Shown here piece by piece: positions 36,366-37,656 of a DNA stretch of 37,656 bases. Source of the DNA: Actinomycetes bacterium. GTDB taxonomy: Bacteria; Actinomycetota; Acidimicrobiia; Acidimicrobiales; RAAP-2. Made by a program: the position numbers and the translations under genes. The notes under the pieces are model-generated. The model did not search any database and had not been told where the DNA came from. It saw only the letters and a program-made list of their open reading frames with translations. Position 1 is the stretch's first letter. Each line of letters opens with the position of its first letter. The stretch spans positions 1 to 37,656 of the forward strand of contig JAKBNI010000012.1 in NCBI GenBank assembly GCA_021831125.1, written 5' to 3'.

Positions 36366-37656
36366 ATGCCCGACGGCCCCGTGACGCCGACCTCGCTCGA
36401 GGGCGTGACCTCCCTCTACCGGCGGTTCCGGCCGGGCCGGTTCTGCGAGATGCGCGGTCAAGAGCACGTCGTGCGCGCGCTGCGCGGCGCGGTCGCCAAC
36501 GGGCGGGTCTCCCACGCCTACCTCTTCTCCGGGCCGCGCGGGACCGGCAAGACCACGACGGCGCGGATCCTCGCCAAGGCGCTCAACTGCGAGAAACCCG
36601 TCGAGGGCGACGCGTGCAACGAGTGCGCGAGCTGCGTCGCGATCACCAAGGGGTCGTCTCTCGATGTCATCGAGCTCGACGCGGCGTCGAACAACGGGGT
36701 CGACGACGTGCGCGACATCGTGGCCGGCGCCTGGCACGGTTCGCCGGGCTCGTGGAAGGTCTACATCTTCGACGAGGTCCACCAGCTCTCCAAGGCGGCC
36801 TCGGCCGCCCTGCTGAAGACCCTCGAGGAGCCACCGGCCCACGTCGTCTTCGTCCTGGCGACGACCGACCCCCACAAGGTGCTGCCGACGATCCGCTCGC
36901 GCACCCAGCACCTCGAGTTCCGCCTCTACCCGGCCGAGACCCTGGCGTCGCTGCTCAAGGACGTGAGCGAGGCGGCCGACCTCGACGTCGACGAGGCGAC
37001 GCTGGAGGCGGCCGTGCGGCTCGGGCGGGGCTCGGCCCGCGACGCGCTGAGCGCCCTCGACCAGCTCGTCGCGACCGGGGCGGTCGCCGAGTCCCGGCCG
37101 ACCTTCGACGGCCTGCTCGAGGGGATCGCCCAGTCCGACGCCGTGGCGACCCTGGGCGCGCTGGCCGGTCTCGTGGGCGAGGGATGGGACCCCGAGCAGC
37201 TGGCCGAGAGCCTGGCCGGCGAGGTTCGCCAGGTCTTCCTCCTCCAGGTCGCCCCCCGGGTGGCCGACGCCGTCGACGCCGACCGGGCGAGGCTCGCCGA
37301 CTGGGGCGAGCGGCTCGGACTCGCGCGCACGGTGCGCGTGCTCGAGACCGTCGGTCGGGCGATCCGTGAGATGAAGAGCGCACCGGACAAGGTGGTGATC
37401 CTCGAGGTAGCCCTGGTGCGCCTGGTGCGCCCCGAGCTCGACGCGACCTACGAGGCGCTCGAGGAGCGCCTCGGCCGACTCGAGCGCGAGCTGCGCACCG
37501 CTCCGAGCGCCCCCGCCCCGGCGCCCCCGCCGCCGCGGCCCATCGGCCGGGTCGCCGCGGCGACCCCCCCGGCGCCCCCGCCCCCACCGGGCGAGCCCGC
37601 CCCCGTCCCCGGCACGACCCCCGCCCCCGCGGCGCCGGTCGACGTCGAGGGGGACC
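36366..37656 (+). CDS. dnaX: DNA polymerase III subunit gamma/tau, cut by the window end
   Basis: The frame is open from ATG 36366 to the window edge (430 codons seen). It is the clamp-loader ATPase that loads the sliding clamp at the replication fork. The N-terminal YRRFRP is typical; Walker A is GPRGTGKT (56-63); four cysteines at 75, 84, 87 and 90 form the zinc module; Walker B is DEVH (136-139); sensor 1 TTD is at 166-168 and the SRT motif with the arginine finger at 177-180. After about residue 370 the chain becomes Pro/Ala-rich, the usual linker to the tau-specific part, which lies outside the window. TAGCAT lies six bases before the ATG. The SRP RNA gene is just upstream. Confidence 0.97.
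   Translation, partial: MPDGPVTPTSLEGVTSLYRRFRPGRFCEMRGQEHVVRALRGAVANGRVSHAYLFSGPRGTGKTTTARILAKALNCEKPVEGDACNECASCVAITKGSSLDVIELDAASNNGVDDVRDIVAGAWHGSPGSWKVYIFDEVHQLSKAASAALLKTLEEPPAHVVFVLATTDPHKVLPTIRSRTQHLEFRLYPAETLASLLKDVSEAADLDVDEATLEAAVRLGRGSARDALSALDQLVATGAVAESRPTFDGLLEGIAQSDAVATLGALAGLVGEGWDPEQLAESLAGEVRQVFLLQVAPRVADAVDADRARLADWGERLGLARTVRVLETVGRAIREMKSAPDKVVILEVALVRLVRPELDATYEALEERLGRLERELRTAPSAPAPAPPPPRPIGRVAAATPPAPPPPPGEPAPVPGTTPAPAAPVDVEGD

Overview
The window is G+C-rich DNA (about three quarters G+C by eye) with many GTG starts, -10 boxes of the TANNNT type, few good -35 boxes, and several starts placed about 6 bases after a -10 box with no ribosome binding site. Together with a DUF2510 protein, tRNA genes with encoded CCA and many secreted Thr/Ser-rich proteins, this suggests an actinobacterium, possibly of the Acidimicrobiia; the class is an inference. 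It reads as chromosome: no phage, transposase, CRISPR array or biosynthetic cluster was found.

Layout. 1-5.0 kb: tRNA-Arg(ACG), a PIN-domain protein, and two divergent secreted proteins (beta-helix/OmpA and Kelch-type). 5.1-9.7 kb: a crotonase, a TetR regulator divergent from a DHA2 efflux pump, a MetE-like methyltransferase and a DUF805 protein. 9.8-14.4 kb: a UDP-sulfoquinovose synthase homologue, a DUF1003 protein, a double-TetR regulator, a small membrane protein coupled to a DUF3445 (HODM) protein, and a DUF2510 protein. 14.5-18.1 kb: an aminotransferase-lipoprotein operon, tRNA-Ser(CGA), tadA and a small secreted protein. 18.1-20.4 kb: a DHA2 pump followed by an SDR. 20.5-25.6 kb: a GH18-like secreted protein divergent from a membrane GT2 synthase, then a DUF2157 protein. 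25.7-30.0 kb: a secreted ferritin-like protein divergent from a 1003-residue secreted repeat protein, with mirror-image promoters, then a small XRE regulator. 30.0-34.3 kb: a second pump-SDR pair led by MarR, a YdeI-family protein and a PNPOx-family protein. 34.3-36.0 kb: a gene-poor stretch of lower G+C with a 68-residue acidic repeat protein and one secreted protein, ending at tRNA-Ser(GGA). 36.2 kb to the end: the SRP RNA gene and dnaX, which runs off the window.

Functionally the region mixes housekeeping (tRNAs, tadA, SRP RNA, dnaX) with envelope and secreted functions and with three regulated DHA2 exporters. The points most worth a second look are the mirror-image divergent promoters at 26.54-26.65 kb, the sulfoquinovose synthase without visible partners, the lipoprotein propeller coupled to an aminotransferase, the tiny acidic repeat protein, and the recurrent leaderless promoter geometry. 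No clearly new multi-gene system can be demonstrated from sequence alone.
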